Source: Ahaetulla prasina (lineage: Eukaryota > Chordata > Lepidosauria > Squamata > Colubridae). Taken from it: a stretch of DNA of 64,000 bases. The stretch spans positions 155,774,502 through 155,838,501 of the forward strand of contig NC_080541.1 of the NCBI RefSeq assembly GCF_028640845.1. Reading direction: 5' to 3'. The notes beneath the pieces are model-generated. The model had not been told where the DNA came from. It worked only from the letters and a program-made list of their open reading frames with translations, and did not search any database. The position numbers and the translations under genes are program-made. This document shows, piece after piece, positions 32,755 to 42,702 of this stretch; the first letter of the stretch is position 1; each line of letters starts with the position of its first letter.

Positions 32755-33140
32755 CTTAGAACTTAGAATAACTTTATTGTCAGTTTAAGTATGCACTAAT
32801 CAGCATACATTAAAATGAAATTTCATTGCATACAGCTTTCAAATGGTCATCATCTCCAATATACGCATGACTAAATAAGCATGACTAAATAAATTAAATA
32901 AATAAATAAATAAATAAATAAATGTGCATATACCCACATACATTATATGACACAAAGAAACAACATAGTCTAGTTCAGAAGTACATGGTGAGAAAAACGA
33001 ATCTTGCGAGTTTACCAGACAGGTGGCATAGGGAACAAAGCTGTTACAGAATCTGCTAGTCCTGCTAGAATTACTTCAAAACCTCCTCCCAGAGGGGAGC
33101 AACAAAAACAGACCATAAAATGGGTGTGTGGGGTCTCTAA
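32755..33140 (-). pseudogene. Snake1/Rex-group LINE, C-terminal end and 3' UTR, minus strand
   Basis: The reverse complement of 33010-33140 encodes 'GLFLLLPSGRRF' and, after a stop, 'SRTSRFCNSFVPYAT', the typical end of CR1/L3- and Rex-group ORF2 proteins ('HRLFSLLPSGRRYR', 'SRTNRFKNSFFPRA'). The 3' UTR ends TGACAATAAAGTTATTCTAA. An AAAT microsatellite (32886-32922) sits within the UTR. Different subfamily from 17583-18668. Confidence 0.6.
32886..32922. repeat. (AAAT)n microsatellite
   Basis: About eight AAAT units inside the LINE 3' UTR. Confidence 0.9.
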
Positions 33141-33732
33141 CAATTAGGCTGTTAATCTCCTACGTTGCAAGTTTTAATCCTAACCCAATTCCATTGAGTG
33201 ATACAAGAGATATATTGATATTTTTGGAGGTTTATAATGATGCTTTTTTCACATAAAGTTTTTTCAACTTTCTCTAGGCAAGCTAGAAAAATATGATGTG
33301 GGTTTACGCCACAATTATCCTCTTCTGGTTTAATAGCCTTAACTTTGTTAATACTGTGTTAGAAAGATTAATACAGGTTGAAGAGTTGTAACTATACACC
33401 CACCCAAAATATTAAATTTATTACTATATGTAGAAGCATAAAAGCACATTTATGAACTGGCTCATTATTGGTATAATGAAAAGATTAATCAGTTCCATTC
33501 TGTGCAATCAAGTTTTAATGATATGTTTAAAAAAAATTAGCTATTTCATTTCAGTGTGCAATAAATAAGCTTTTGCTTTCTGATTTTTTTTCCTGATTTC
33601 CTTTTTTCCGCCTCCCTCTTTGTTCATCCAAGCAATAAAATATGTTATTAATAGGCAATCCTAAAGTTCTGTACAGACTGACGTTGTTTCAGAGACTTTA
33701 CTGAGTCCAAGTCACACCTTGAAAACATGTAC
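33141..33732. other. AT-rich unique sequence
   Basis: No gene or repeat recognised. Confidence 0.5.
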
Positions 33733-33740
33733 TTCTACTC

Positions 33741-34307
33741 CAGGGGTGAAATCTAAAAATTTTTGCTACCTGTTCTGTGGGTGTGGCTTGGTGGGTGGGT
33801 GTGTCCTGTGACTGAGTGGGTGTGGCCAACTCAATGTCCCTCACAGCCATGTCCACTCAGTCACAACACCCCCCCACCAAGCCACGCCCACAGAACCCAA
33901 TAGGAAAAAATTTTAAATTTTTATTCTGCCTTTTCCCTTTTTGCGAGATGCCTGCAGCTGCAGCCTCTCGGCCCACTTGCCACCCACTCGCCACCTGTTC
34001 TCCCTTCACCTTGGGTTGGGGGCCGGGGAAAGGCCAGAGTCGGGGAATGGTGCATTCCCTGACCTGGTTGGGGCAGGCGGCGGCTCTGGGGCCTCAGGGA
34101 ATGGGCCCCGGCCCCTGACTGAAGGTCAAGCAGGTGGCGAGCTGCCTTCCCGGTGTCCCGGTATCCAGCTTGCAAAGGCTGGACTGCGGGCCGTGTACTG
34201 GTTCAGGAGCGTGGCCAGCCAGCGATTGCTACCAGATCGGCAAACCAGACCCAATCTCTGCTACCTACTCGCTCGATCCGGTCCGATCTGGTAGCATTTC
34301 ACCCCTG
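33741..34307. mobile_element. hAT-type non-autonomous element (family B), 567 bp
   Basis: Termini CAGGGGTGAAATC and GCATTTCACCCCTG. A perfect 8-bp target duplication TTCTACTC lies at 33733-33740 and 34308-34315. The GC-rich interior contains an inverted pair, TGTGGCTTGGTGGGTGGGTG near 33781 and CACCAAGCCACGCCCACAG near 33875. The frames on both strands at 33816-34294 are by-products of GC-rich sequence and show no transposase motif. Confidence 0.85.
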
Positions 34308-34315
34308 TTCTACTC

Positions 34316-34989
34316 CCACCTGAACAAAGTTGGCCTTAAGCAGGTCTGGCCTCTTAAACTTCTGCTTAAACTGCCTTTCATTCTAGCCAAGCAATCTTAC
34401 ATCCTTCAATCTTCTGATATCCTCATCATCTTTAGTTGAACATAATCTTCAGTCCCCCTTGTCATCTAAGGAATGTCTTTGAGCCCTACCATGACAAAAT
34501 GAACATAGGATAAAATATTCTAGAAGATGCTATAACATCTGCCTAAGTACTAGGTCCTTGGATGGTTTGACTGGTAAAAAACAAACCCTTATTTTTATCC
34601 CAAAATTATAGCTTCCAGCTTTCATACAGCATAACACAACAGGAACTCTTAGGAGTTTGGCAATTTTCATCCTTTGTACTGCCTGCAGTAAAAAGACAAA
34701 AAGAAAAAGAAAGCAACAGAAAGCAAGCCAGCATTTATATACTTTGCTTCGTGCCAAGAAGATAACTGATGGATAAAGTGTGAATTGCCCTTTAGGACAC
34801 AAAATGAGTTATTAGTGGGTCAAGGTGATATTATAGATATTATTCCACTGCTAATGTATAATTAATGATATACTAAATTATTAATTTAATATATTGAAAA
34901 AAATGTTCCCAAAAAATCAAAGATAAACACGCAGGCAAGGTTCCAGTTTGTGACTGCACTCAGCATTAGGAAAAACTAAGATGCTAGAA
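34316..34989. other. Unique sequence
   Basis: No gene or repeat recognised. Confidence 0.45.
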
Positions 34990-35104
34990 CTGTGATGGCC
35001 AACCTATAGCATATGTGCCAGAGGTGGGACACAGCTTTGCTGGCTGAGGAACTCTGGGAGTTGAAGTCCACAAGTCTTAAAAGATCCAAGTTTGCAGACC
35101 CCTG
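34990..35104. mobile_element. Chimeric MITE: family D left end joined to family E right end
   Basis: The left 40 bp CTGTGATGGCCAACCTATAG ... GTGCCAGAGGTGG match the family D terminus (54572). The right part GGAACTCTGGGAGTTGAAGT ... TTTGCAGACCCCTG matches family E (37668 in reverse). The join is near 35030. Flanking octamers do not match. Confidence 0.6.
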
Positions 35105-35719
35105 ACTTAGACATTTCAATGGTCTGGTTTTACATTGGATGGCAAGTTTAGAGTTAAAATAACTGTGAAGATAACAAAACATCTGAGTTGCAATAAACAT
35201 CTCACCTGAAGCCCTTATAAATGGAAGAATACTGACACTCACATCCCCTAAACTCCACTGAAGATTTTACCTAGCCTGGTAATGAAACATTATGAAACCA
35301 ACCCATAAGCTTGGGAATGAACATTGACCCTCATCTCATTAGTCTCAGAAGAAGAATATTGGAATAAAAGCTGACTCTTTTTATATACTTACCATTGTTT
35401 CAGATCAAATTTAACAATCTAATAATCTAATCTATCCTTCTCTAAACCAGGGATTTTTGTGGGATCCCAATGTGTTTCATGTATGGAACTTGCTCACCCA
35501 TTCATAAAGTGACCCATATGGACTCAATTTATGATGTTGTACAATTCTGATTTTTAATAAAATACATTAGGAAATGTTTGCTTCTTTTGACATAGCATTT
35601 TCAAATGCTTTGAAATATAGTGGCAGTGGCTTCCCTTTTTTAAACTAGCTTGTACATACAAATGATTTAGATTGTGCAGTCAAGCCACTATCTTGACTTT
35701 GTGGAACTCAATGGATAAC
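35105..35719. other. AT-rich unique sequence
   Basis: No gene or repeat recognised. Confidence 0.5.
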
Positions 35720-35955
35720 TAAAATAAGTTAGTAATGTTTTGGCTTCATAATATATCAGACTGTTGGCTTTCATAGGTAGGACAGAAATGAATGAGAATT
35801 AGTGAACAATAAGATTTGGTGGTGATGTCGAAAGTGTAATAACCAAACAATTATGATATTTCAGATGTATCTCTTTATGTCTACAAATATGTTTTTCCCA
35901 GGTTGATAGGCTATTCTATCTTTGAATGTGAAAACCATCAAAGAATTCTGAGTCT
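35720..35955. repeat. Left arm of a large inverted duplication
   Basis: The reverse complement of this arm matches 36697-37005. Matching blocks, read as in the right arm, include GAATTCTTTGA..GTTTTCA, ATACATCTGAAATATCAT, TTTGGTTA.TACACTTT, TTTCTGTCCTACCTATGAAA, GTCTGATATATTATGAAG and AAAACATTACTAACTTATTT. It has no resemblance to known repeats in this window. Confidence 0.9.
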
Positions 35956-35957
35956 GA

Positions 35958-36290
35958 GTAGGTAAAAGTAAAGGTGAAGGTTCCCCTTCCACATATGTGC
36001 TCATCACCATTTCAAAGCCAAAGAGCCAGCGCTGTCTGAAGATGCCTCTGTGGTCATGTGGCTGGCATGACTAAATGCCAAAGGTGTACGGAACGCTGTT
36101 ATCTTCTCACCAAAGTTGGTCCCTATCTTCTACTTGCATTTTTTACATTCTTTTGAACTGCTAGGTTAGCAGAAACTGGGACAAGTAACAGGAGCTCACC
36201 CGTTACGTGGCACTAGGGATTTGAGCCGCTGAACTGCTGATCTTTCGATCGACAAGCTCAGTGTCTTAGCCACTGGGCCACCTAAGTCAC
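35958..36290 (-). mobile_element. Sauria SINE, minus strand, nearly full length
   Basis: The reverse complement runs from a tRNA-like head (GTGGCCCAGTGGCTAAGACA, GAGCTTGTCGATCGAAAGAT) through GTGAGCTCCTGTTACTTGTC, AAGATAACAGCGTTCCGTAC and CATGACCACAGAGGCATCTT. It ends in the BovB-like tail AGGGGAACCTTCACC, TTTACTTTTACC. About 24 bp of the usual GCCCCCTAGAGTCGG... segment is deleted. It occupies the spacer of the inverted duplication. Confidence 0.85.
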
Positions 36291-36299
36291 CACTGAGTA

Positions 36300-36624
36300 C
36301 CATGTTTCCCTGAAAAATAAGACCCTGTCTTATATTTTTTGAACCCTGAAATAAGTGCTTGGCCTTATTTTCAGGGATGTCTTATTATTTTGGGTGCGTG
36401 GAGCAAGACGGAGCTCCTCTTGCCTCTTACCTGATTTCCAGCTCTGACTTCCTAATCCTAACCAGAGGAAATGGCAAGGACCAGCTGCACATGCATTTAA
36501 ATGTTTTCGGAGAAGGCTTATTTTCTGGGAGGGCTTATTTTCAGTGGGGCTTATTTTAGCACATGCGCTCAAGAACCCAATTGGGCTTATTATCAGGGGA
36601 TGTCTTATTTTAGGGAAAACAGGG
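36300..36624. mobile_element. Tc1/mariner-type MITE, 325 bp
   Basis: Inverted termini: left CCATGTTTCCCTGAAAAATA, right (reverse complement) CCCTGTTTTCCCTAAAATAA. The dinucleotide TA flanks both ends (36298-36299 and 36625-36626), as for Tc1/mariner insertions. The inner sequence repeats GGCTTATTTTC-type motifs. No transposase. Confidence 0.65.
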
Positions 36625-36696
36625 TAGGTAATTTCTACAAAAAAGGGACCCTTTTTGTATTTGAATCAGTCCAGCCCTAATATCTATCACTCCAAT

Positions 36697-37005
36697 AGAT
36701 TCAGAATTCTTTGAGAGTTTTCATGTTCAGAAAAAAATGGCAAGAGAACAACAGAAAGAAGTTGTGAAGAGAAAACAGTTTTGGATTAGCTCAGGGAAAT
36801 CAAAGAGAAAATACAATATCATCTTGGGAAAAACATTTTTTGTAAACACAATGAAATACATCTGAAATATCATGATAGTTTGGTTACTACACTTTTGATG
36901 TCATGACCAAATTTTATTATTCACTAATTCTCTTTAATTTCTGTCCTACCTATGAAAGCAACTGTCTGATATATTATGAAGACAAAACATTACTAACTTA
37001 TTTTA
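36697..37005. repeat. Right arm of a large inverted duplication
   Basis: Mirror of 35720-35955. It carries an extra block of roughly 60 bp near 36736-36810 (GAGAACAACAGAAAGAAGTT region) absent from the left arm. Homology stops sharply at the TTATTTTA sequence ending at 37005. Confidence 0.9.
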
Positions 37006-37659
37006 TTTCATATGCCTTTCAATTGACTTTTTTACATAAAGACTCTTCTATCAGTAATCAGATCATACACCAAAGGTTCATTCTTGGCAGTAAAAGCCCT
37101 TTTATAGCATTACCTATATCAGACTGTATTTCCTACTGGAATCTCAGAAGCCCTTCTTTATGAGTTAAATTTAGCAATACAATAATCATGCAGAATAAAG
37201 TAAAATATAAGATTAGGTCTGGATTCTTACTGATTCATTGCAAAAGCTAATGCTAATGTTTAGAATTAACAGAGTTAAATCACAGCTGTAACTTGGTTCA
37301 ATTAAAATAAAACCTCTTTCTCGGTACGGGAGAATAATATACATTACAAGAATGCTATGTGAGAAAAACAGTATCACAGCAATAATATGGTATTCATTGA
37401 ATTTAAGGAGTAGCAGAAAACCAGTTTGCTGTAGTGCTTAAAAGTACTAAAAGAAAATCGAATTCTAACCCTGCCTTAGATGTGGAAGCCAACTGAATGA
37501 CCTTGGACTGGTAGTTCTAGCTCAGTCCTAGGAGAAAAAAATCAATGGCTAACCACTTCTGAAATTGTTGTCAAGATAACTTGCCTAGGTGGTTGCCAGG
37601 AAGCCAAACAGACTTTGGATGCCTGACAGCAATATATAATTATTACCCTTTTTCCAAGA
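37006..37659. other. AT-rich unique sequence
   Basis: No gene or repeat recognised. Confidence 0.5.
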
Positions 37660-37667
37660 GTTTATAG

Positions 37668-37790
37668 CAGAAGTCTTCAAACTTGGCAGCTTTATTAAAG
37701 ACTTGTGGACTTCAACTATGCTGTGCTGGCTGGAGAATTCTGGGAACTGAAGTCCACAAGTCTTCAAGCTGCCAAGTTTGAAGACCTCTG
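37668..37790. mobile_element. Short hAT-type MITE (family E-like), 123 bp
   Basis: Termini CAGAAGTCTTCAAACTTGGC and GCCAAGTTTGAAGACCTCTG are near-perfect inverted repeats. A perfect 8-bp duplication GTTTATAG flanks it (37660-37667 and 37791-37798). The inner arms GACTTGTGGACTTCAACT and GAACTGAAGTCCACAAGTC make almost the whole element a hairpin. Confidence 0.9.
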
Positions 37791-37798
37791 GTTTATAG

Positions 37799-38654
37799 GT
37801 TCCAATAACCTATAATAAATTCTGTGTGCTCTCCAATCACATGGGGGAAGGGGGGTTGCTATAAACAAAATAAACTATCATTGGGTAAATTGTTCGTTAA
37901 TTATGAATGAACCAAGCTACCTTTTCTTCACTTCTTCAGACCTCAAAGTAATTTGCAAAAGTTGAGATGATACTAAGGTGCCTGAATAGGATGCTGAATA
38001 CCATATTTAGGACTGATGGTGCCATTTTTTTCCCCCCATTCCAGCAGCCAGGAAGGGAACAAACTGTACTTTATCTTCTTGTAGTACTGATTGAATTTGA
38101 CACTTAAGTGTATTTCACTTCCATTTCACCCTTCCTGTCTTGTTTCTTTTTTTTGGGGGGGGGGGTCGCCAGCCAATAATTTTATGTGCCTTAAATCAAA
38201 AATAAGCAGGAGGTTGTACAACTTTGTAAGCTGCCAGTAAGGCCATCTGTGAGGAAGTCAAGCCCACAAAATGTGCAGAATATATTTTGCCTGAATTATC
38301 ATTGGAAATGGGCACTTCAAGGGACAATGGTCGTATATATCTGGAATGTGTAACTGCATAGCACTGTTCCGAAAAATGTAACCCATCTCTCTCCCTCTCG
38401 CTCTATCTTTTTCTATACCTAGCATTCATCTTCTGCAGGAAGGGAATGTTTCTGTGGCACATAAATCTCTATATTAATTAAACATGAATCAAGGAATGCT
38501 GAGCGCATAAACAACTACAAAGATGTTTTAAAAAAATAATTTCATCCCTAAATGTTCACTTACTTGTCCAATATTACCTGTGCATTAATGAAATGGAATA
38601 GCTGAGATATATCTGTTAAATATGTGTTATATGTGTTATAGTAAATTCTTATAT
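37799..38654. other. Unique sequence with a poly-G run
   Basis: No gene recognised. A T-run followed by about eleven G (38145-38166) stands out. Confidence 0.5.
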
Positions 38655-38766
38655 AATTTATCCAGGGGGAAGGGTGGGACGGTGAAGTTCGGTTCAGGGG
38701 GATACCTATCGGAGCCATTGCTAGATCCTGTGCCGGCTCGCGGCATAAACATCATCGATTCTGAGG

Positions 38767-41700
38767 TTGAAGAAGAGGCTAGAGCTCATGGTCATGAGGG
38801 TGGTTCTATCTGCATGGTGGGTGGGAGGGGCAGGTATGGCGGACGCGGGGGCCCATATCAGGTTCGGGGAGTGCGCGCACGCTATCTACGAGCGATTGCG
38901 CACTCCCCCGGTAGTTTCCCATTTCCCGAGTGGCTTAAATCCCCAGAAGCTGGACCTTCGCCTGATGTTATGCAATGCCAGGTCCATTATAAATAAAGCC
39001 CCCCTCATCTCCGATCTTATACAGGATGGGGGTGCGGACCTGATTGGCATTTCGGAGACCTGGTTGGGCACGAAAGGGGGGGTTCCCCTGGTAGAGATGT
39101 GCCCACCGGGTTTCCGTGCGTTCCATCAGGCGAGGGCCCAGGGTAGGGGTGGGGGAGTGGCAGTTATTATCAATGAGAGTCTTGAGCCGAGGGAGATCAC
39201 TGTGCCACAGATAACCGGATGTAAGTCCCTCCTTGTGAAGTGGGGCCGTGGGATTCAGGTGGGTTTACTGATCACGTACTTGGCTTCTTGCTGCATGACA
39301 GAAACCCTGCCTGAGCTGTTGGAGTGGTCGCCGGGACGGCAGTAGAGACTCCCAGGCTTATGGTCATAGGGGATTTCAATCTGCCGTCGGTGGGGATAGC
39401 ATCCACATCAGCTCGGGAGTTCATGGCTTCCATGACGGCCTTGAACCAGACCCAGTTAGTGAACGACCCCACTCACATCGGGGGAAACACTCTGGATTTG
39501 ATTTTTGTCTCTGGACAGTGGTTGAATGATCTGGAATTAGGGGAGTTAGTTATCAGACCCATGTCATGGTCAGATCATTCGCTCCTTCAGCTGGACTTTC
39601 GAACCGCCGACCCCCGCCGCAGGGAGACGGAACCAACTCGCTGGTTCCGTCCCAGGTGCCTGATGGACCCTGGAAGGTTCCAGACGGAGCTTGGGCCATT
39701 CCCTGAGGATTTAGCCCACGACTCGGCTGGAGCTCTGGTCGCCGCCTGGGATCGGGCGGCGGCTGGTGCTCTAGATCGAGTCGTGCCTTTGCGGCCTCTG
39801 ACCCGGTGCCGATCTCGTTTAGCCCCTTGGTATTCCGAGGGGCTGAGGGAGATGAAGCGCCGGAGAAGACACCTAGAGAGTATCTGGAGGGCCAGCCGCT
39901 CCGAATCTGACCGGACACTAGTTAGGTCTCAAATTCGGACCTATCTAGTGGCGATGAGGCTGGCAAAACGGGAGTATTTTTCCAACCTCATTGCATCAGC
40001 AGATAACCGCCCAGCCGCCCTGTTTAGGGTGACCCGTTCGCTCCTCCATCAGGGAGCGGTAGAGGATCCCTTAAAGGGTCGAGCTGAGGAATTTGGACAA
40101 TATCTGTTTGATAAAATCGCTCAGATTCGGGAAGGGTTGGACACAGATTGGGTAGATCCAGGCGGGGTGGGGGAGGCAGGTCTTGATGTTACTATCTGGG
40201 ATGAGTTTGATCCTGTGGTTCCTGAGGACATGGACAGGTTAATGGGGAGATTGAATGCGACCACATGTTTATTGGACCCGTGTCCCTCCTGGTTGGTACT
40301 GGCCACCCGGGAGGTGACACGAGGCTGGCTCCAGAAAATTGTGAACGCTTCTTTGATGGAGGGTGTTTTCCCTGCCGCCTTGAAAGAGGCGGTGGTGCGG
40401 CCCCTCCTCAAGAAGCCTTCCCTGGACCCAGCTATTTTAGCAAATTATCGTCCTGTCTCCAACCTTCGCTTTGTGGCAAAGGTTGTCGAGAGTGTAGTTG
40501 CACGACAGTTGCCCCAGTACCTGGATGAAACTGTCTATCTTGATCTGTTCCAGTCCAGTTTCTGGCCTGGTTACAGCACGGAAACAGCCTTTGTCACGTT
40601 GGTGGATGATCTCTTGAGGGCTCGGGACAGAGGTTGTTCCTCTGTCCTGGTCCTATTAGATCTCTCAGCGGCTTTTGATACCATCGACCATGGTATCCTG
40701 CTGCGCCGGCTCGGGGGACTTGGAGTGGGGGGAACTGTTCATCGGTGGTTCTCCTCCTACCTCTCCGACCGGTTGCAGACAGTGTTGGCAGGAGGGCAGA
40801 GATCGACCCCGAGGCGCCTCTTATGTGGGGTGCCGCAAGGGTCGGTTCTCTCGCCTCTTCTGTTCAACATCTATATGAAGCCGCTGGGTGAGATCATCCG
40901 TGGTCTTGGGATGAGTTGTCATCTATACGCTGATGATACTCAGCTCTATATTTCCACTCCTAACCACCCCAACGAGGCTGTTGAAGTGATGTCCCAGTGC
41001 CTGGAGGCCATACGGGTCTGGATGGGGAGGAACAGACTCAGACTCAATCCCACCAAGACCGAGTGGCTGTGGATGCCAGCGGCCCGGTACAGTCAGCTAA
41101 TTCCATCCCTGACCATTGGGGGTGAGCTCTTGGCCCCCACAGAAAGGGCTCGCAATCTGGGCGTCCTCCTGGATGTACGGCTGTCTTTAGAAGATCATAT
41201 GACGGCCATCGCCAGGGGAGCTTTTCATCAGGTTCACCTGATATGCCAGTTATGGCCCTTTCTGGATCGGGCTTCCTTATGCACGGTCGCTCATGCCCTT
41301 GTTACATCCCGCCTGGACTACTGCAATGCTCTCTACATGGGGCTCCCCTTGAAGGGTACCCGGAGACTTCAACTGGTCCAGAATGCGGCTGCGCGGGTGA
41401 TAGAGGGAGCACCTTGTGGCTCCCGTGTAACACCCCTCCTGTGCAGTCTGCACTGGCTCTCGGTGGTCTTCCGGGTTTACTTCAAGGTACTTGTTATCAC
41501 CTTTAAAGCGCTCCATGGCTTAGGGCCGGGATATTTACGGGACCGCCTATTGCCACCAGTAGCCTCTCACCGACCAGTGCGCTCTCACAGAGAGGGCCTC
41601 CTCCGGATACCGTCAGCTAAACAGTGTCGGCTGGCGACCTCCAGGGGGAGGGCCTTCTCTGTGGGGGCTCCTACCCTCTGGAACGACCTCCCTCTGGGGC

Positions 41701-41777
41701 TTCGTCAACTCCCCGACCTCAGGACCTTCCGCCGCGAGCTGAAGACATTGTTGTTTCGAAGAGCAGGACTAGCATGA
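38767..41777 (+). pseudogene. L2 ORF2: apurinic-like endonuclease plus reverse transcriptase, one frameshift
   Basis: ORF2 proteins nick target DNA and reverse-transcribe the element RNA there. The first frame (38767-39345, 192 codons, probable ATG at 38788) holds the endonuclease start: 'LMLCNARSI' (Asn70) and 'DLIGISETWLG' (Glu97). A one-base loss near 39324 shifts to a second frame open for over 800 codons to 41777. That frame continues with 'LMVIGDFNLP' and 'WSDHSLLQLDF' (catalytic His region). RT follows: 'ANYRPVSNLRF', motif A 'LLDLSAAFDTIDH' (residues 444-456 of the second frame), motif B 'GVPQGS' (502-507) and the catalytic box YADD (535-538). The C-terminal domain ends 'LPDLRTFRRELKTLLFRRA'. 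All catalytic residues I can check are present; only the frameshift breaks it. Confidence 0.9.
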
Positions 41778-41973
41778 ACATAGTTTTAAATTGGGGTTTT
41801 AAATCAGGGGTTTTAAACGGGGTTTTAAATTTGTATTTAAAAGTTTTAGGCCATCAATTGAATAAGTTTTCTATACTTTTTTAACTGTTTTATATGTATT
41901 ATATGTTTTCTGCTGTTTTTATTGGCTGTGAACCGCCCTGAGTCCTTCGGGAGAAGGGCGGTATACAAATATA

Positions 41974-42031
41974 ATTAATTAATTAATTAATTAATTAATT
42001 AATTAATTAATTAATTAATTAATTAATTAAT
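41974..42031. repeat. (AATT)n microsatellite at L2 tail
   Basis: About fourteen AATT units directly after the L2 3' hairpin, evidently grown from the L2 tail. Confidence 0.95.
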
Positions 42032-42552
42032 AAATAGAAGAAATGTACCATGTGCTTATCACCATGCATAAAGACATGAAGAAAAAGTCATTCAACCATT
42101 ATCTGCAATAATGAAAAATAAATAACTCAAGATATGGGCATGTTTTTTTCAGTTGTTTAGATATATTGATTTCAAATGATTTTGATCTTTTAGAGTTTCA
42201 CTCTACTCATTAATGATTTTTGTCAGAAATATTGGAACAGCTGGAAGAGATTAAAGATCTAGCAACACTGGAACTTGGTTCTTCTTGGCTTTTTGGATTA
42301 TAATAAATTAAGAGAAGTTTAATTCAATATATTTGGAAGAGATATCTACTGTTTATCTTACAGTATTTAAACATATAAATCCATACTTAAATTACCCATC
42401 CTTAAATGTATTTATTTCTGTTGTTAAATGTATATACTACCTTGTCTCCAAGAACTGAGTTCAGCCTACAATCCAGGACTTTGTCTTCCTTGTCTTTTTT
42501 CTTTCTTTCTTCTTACAATAATCCAGTAGGTTGGGTAGGGTAGGATAGGGTA
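42032..42552. other. Unique sequence, short (TAGGG)-like run at the end
   Basis: No gene recognised. GGTTGGGTAGGGTAGGATAG-type repeats occupy 42529-42560. Confidence 0.5.
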
Positions 42553-42560
42553 GGTTAAGT

Positions 42561-42694
42561 TAGGGGTATCAAACTCACAGCCCATATGCCGGATGCGTCA
42601 CGTGCTGGCCATGCCCAACCCCAGTTTAGCGAAGGGGGGAATGTCACAATACGTTACGTGATGACAACATGACATCACAAGTTTGACACCTGTG
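42561..42694. mobile_element. Short hAT-type MITE (family C), 134 bp
   Basis: Termini TAGGGGTATCAAACTC and AAGTTTGACACCTGTG. A perfect 8-bp duplication GGTTAAGT flanks it (42553-42560 and 42695-42702). The body GCTGGCCATGCCCAACCCCA, GTTTAGCGAAGGGGGGAATG matches 28934-29067. Confidence 0.85.
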
Positions 42695-42702
42695 GGTTAA
42701 GT

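Larger units (their letters stand above)
38655..42031 (+). mobile_element. L2 LINE, longest copy in the window (copy C)
   Basis: The element has a GC-rich leader (38655-38766), ORF2 (38767-41777), a T-rich 3' UTR and a terminal hairpin CCGCCCTGAGT-CCTTCGGG-AGAAGGGCGG at 41933-41961, then an (AATT)n tail. No separate ORF1 is seen, so it may be 5'-truncated upstream of ORF2. The borders are clear by base composition: GC-rich coding sequence inside AT-rich host DNA. A target duplication could not be read because of the tail repeat. Confidence 0.9.

Noticed and set aside
33816..34294. Three GC-rich frames of 84 to 117 codons
   Set aside because: Confined to the 567-bp family B MITE; no transposase or host domain.
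36903..37163. Open frame of 86 codons considered as a host exon
   Set aside because: It spans the right arm of the inverted duplication and beyond; no splice sites or protein-like composition, and the other arm has lost the frame.
38145..38166. T-run followed by eleven G, considered as a G-quadruplex
   Set aside because: A single G run lacks the four spaced tracts needed for an intramolecular quadruplex.
42529..42560. TAGGG-like repeats suggesting an interstitial telomere
   Set aside because: Units are TAGGG/TAGGA pentamers, only about 30 bp, not TTAGGG arrays.
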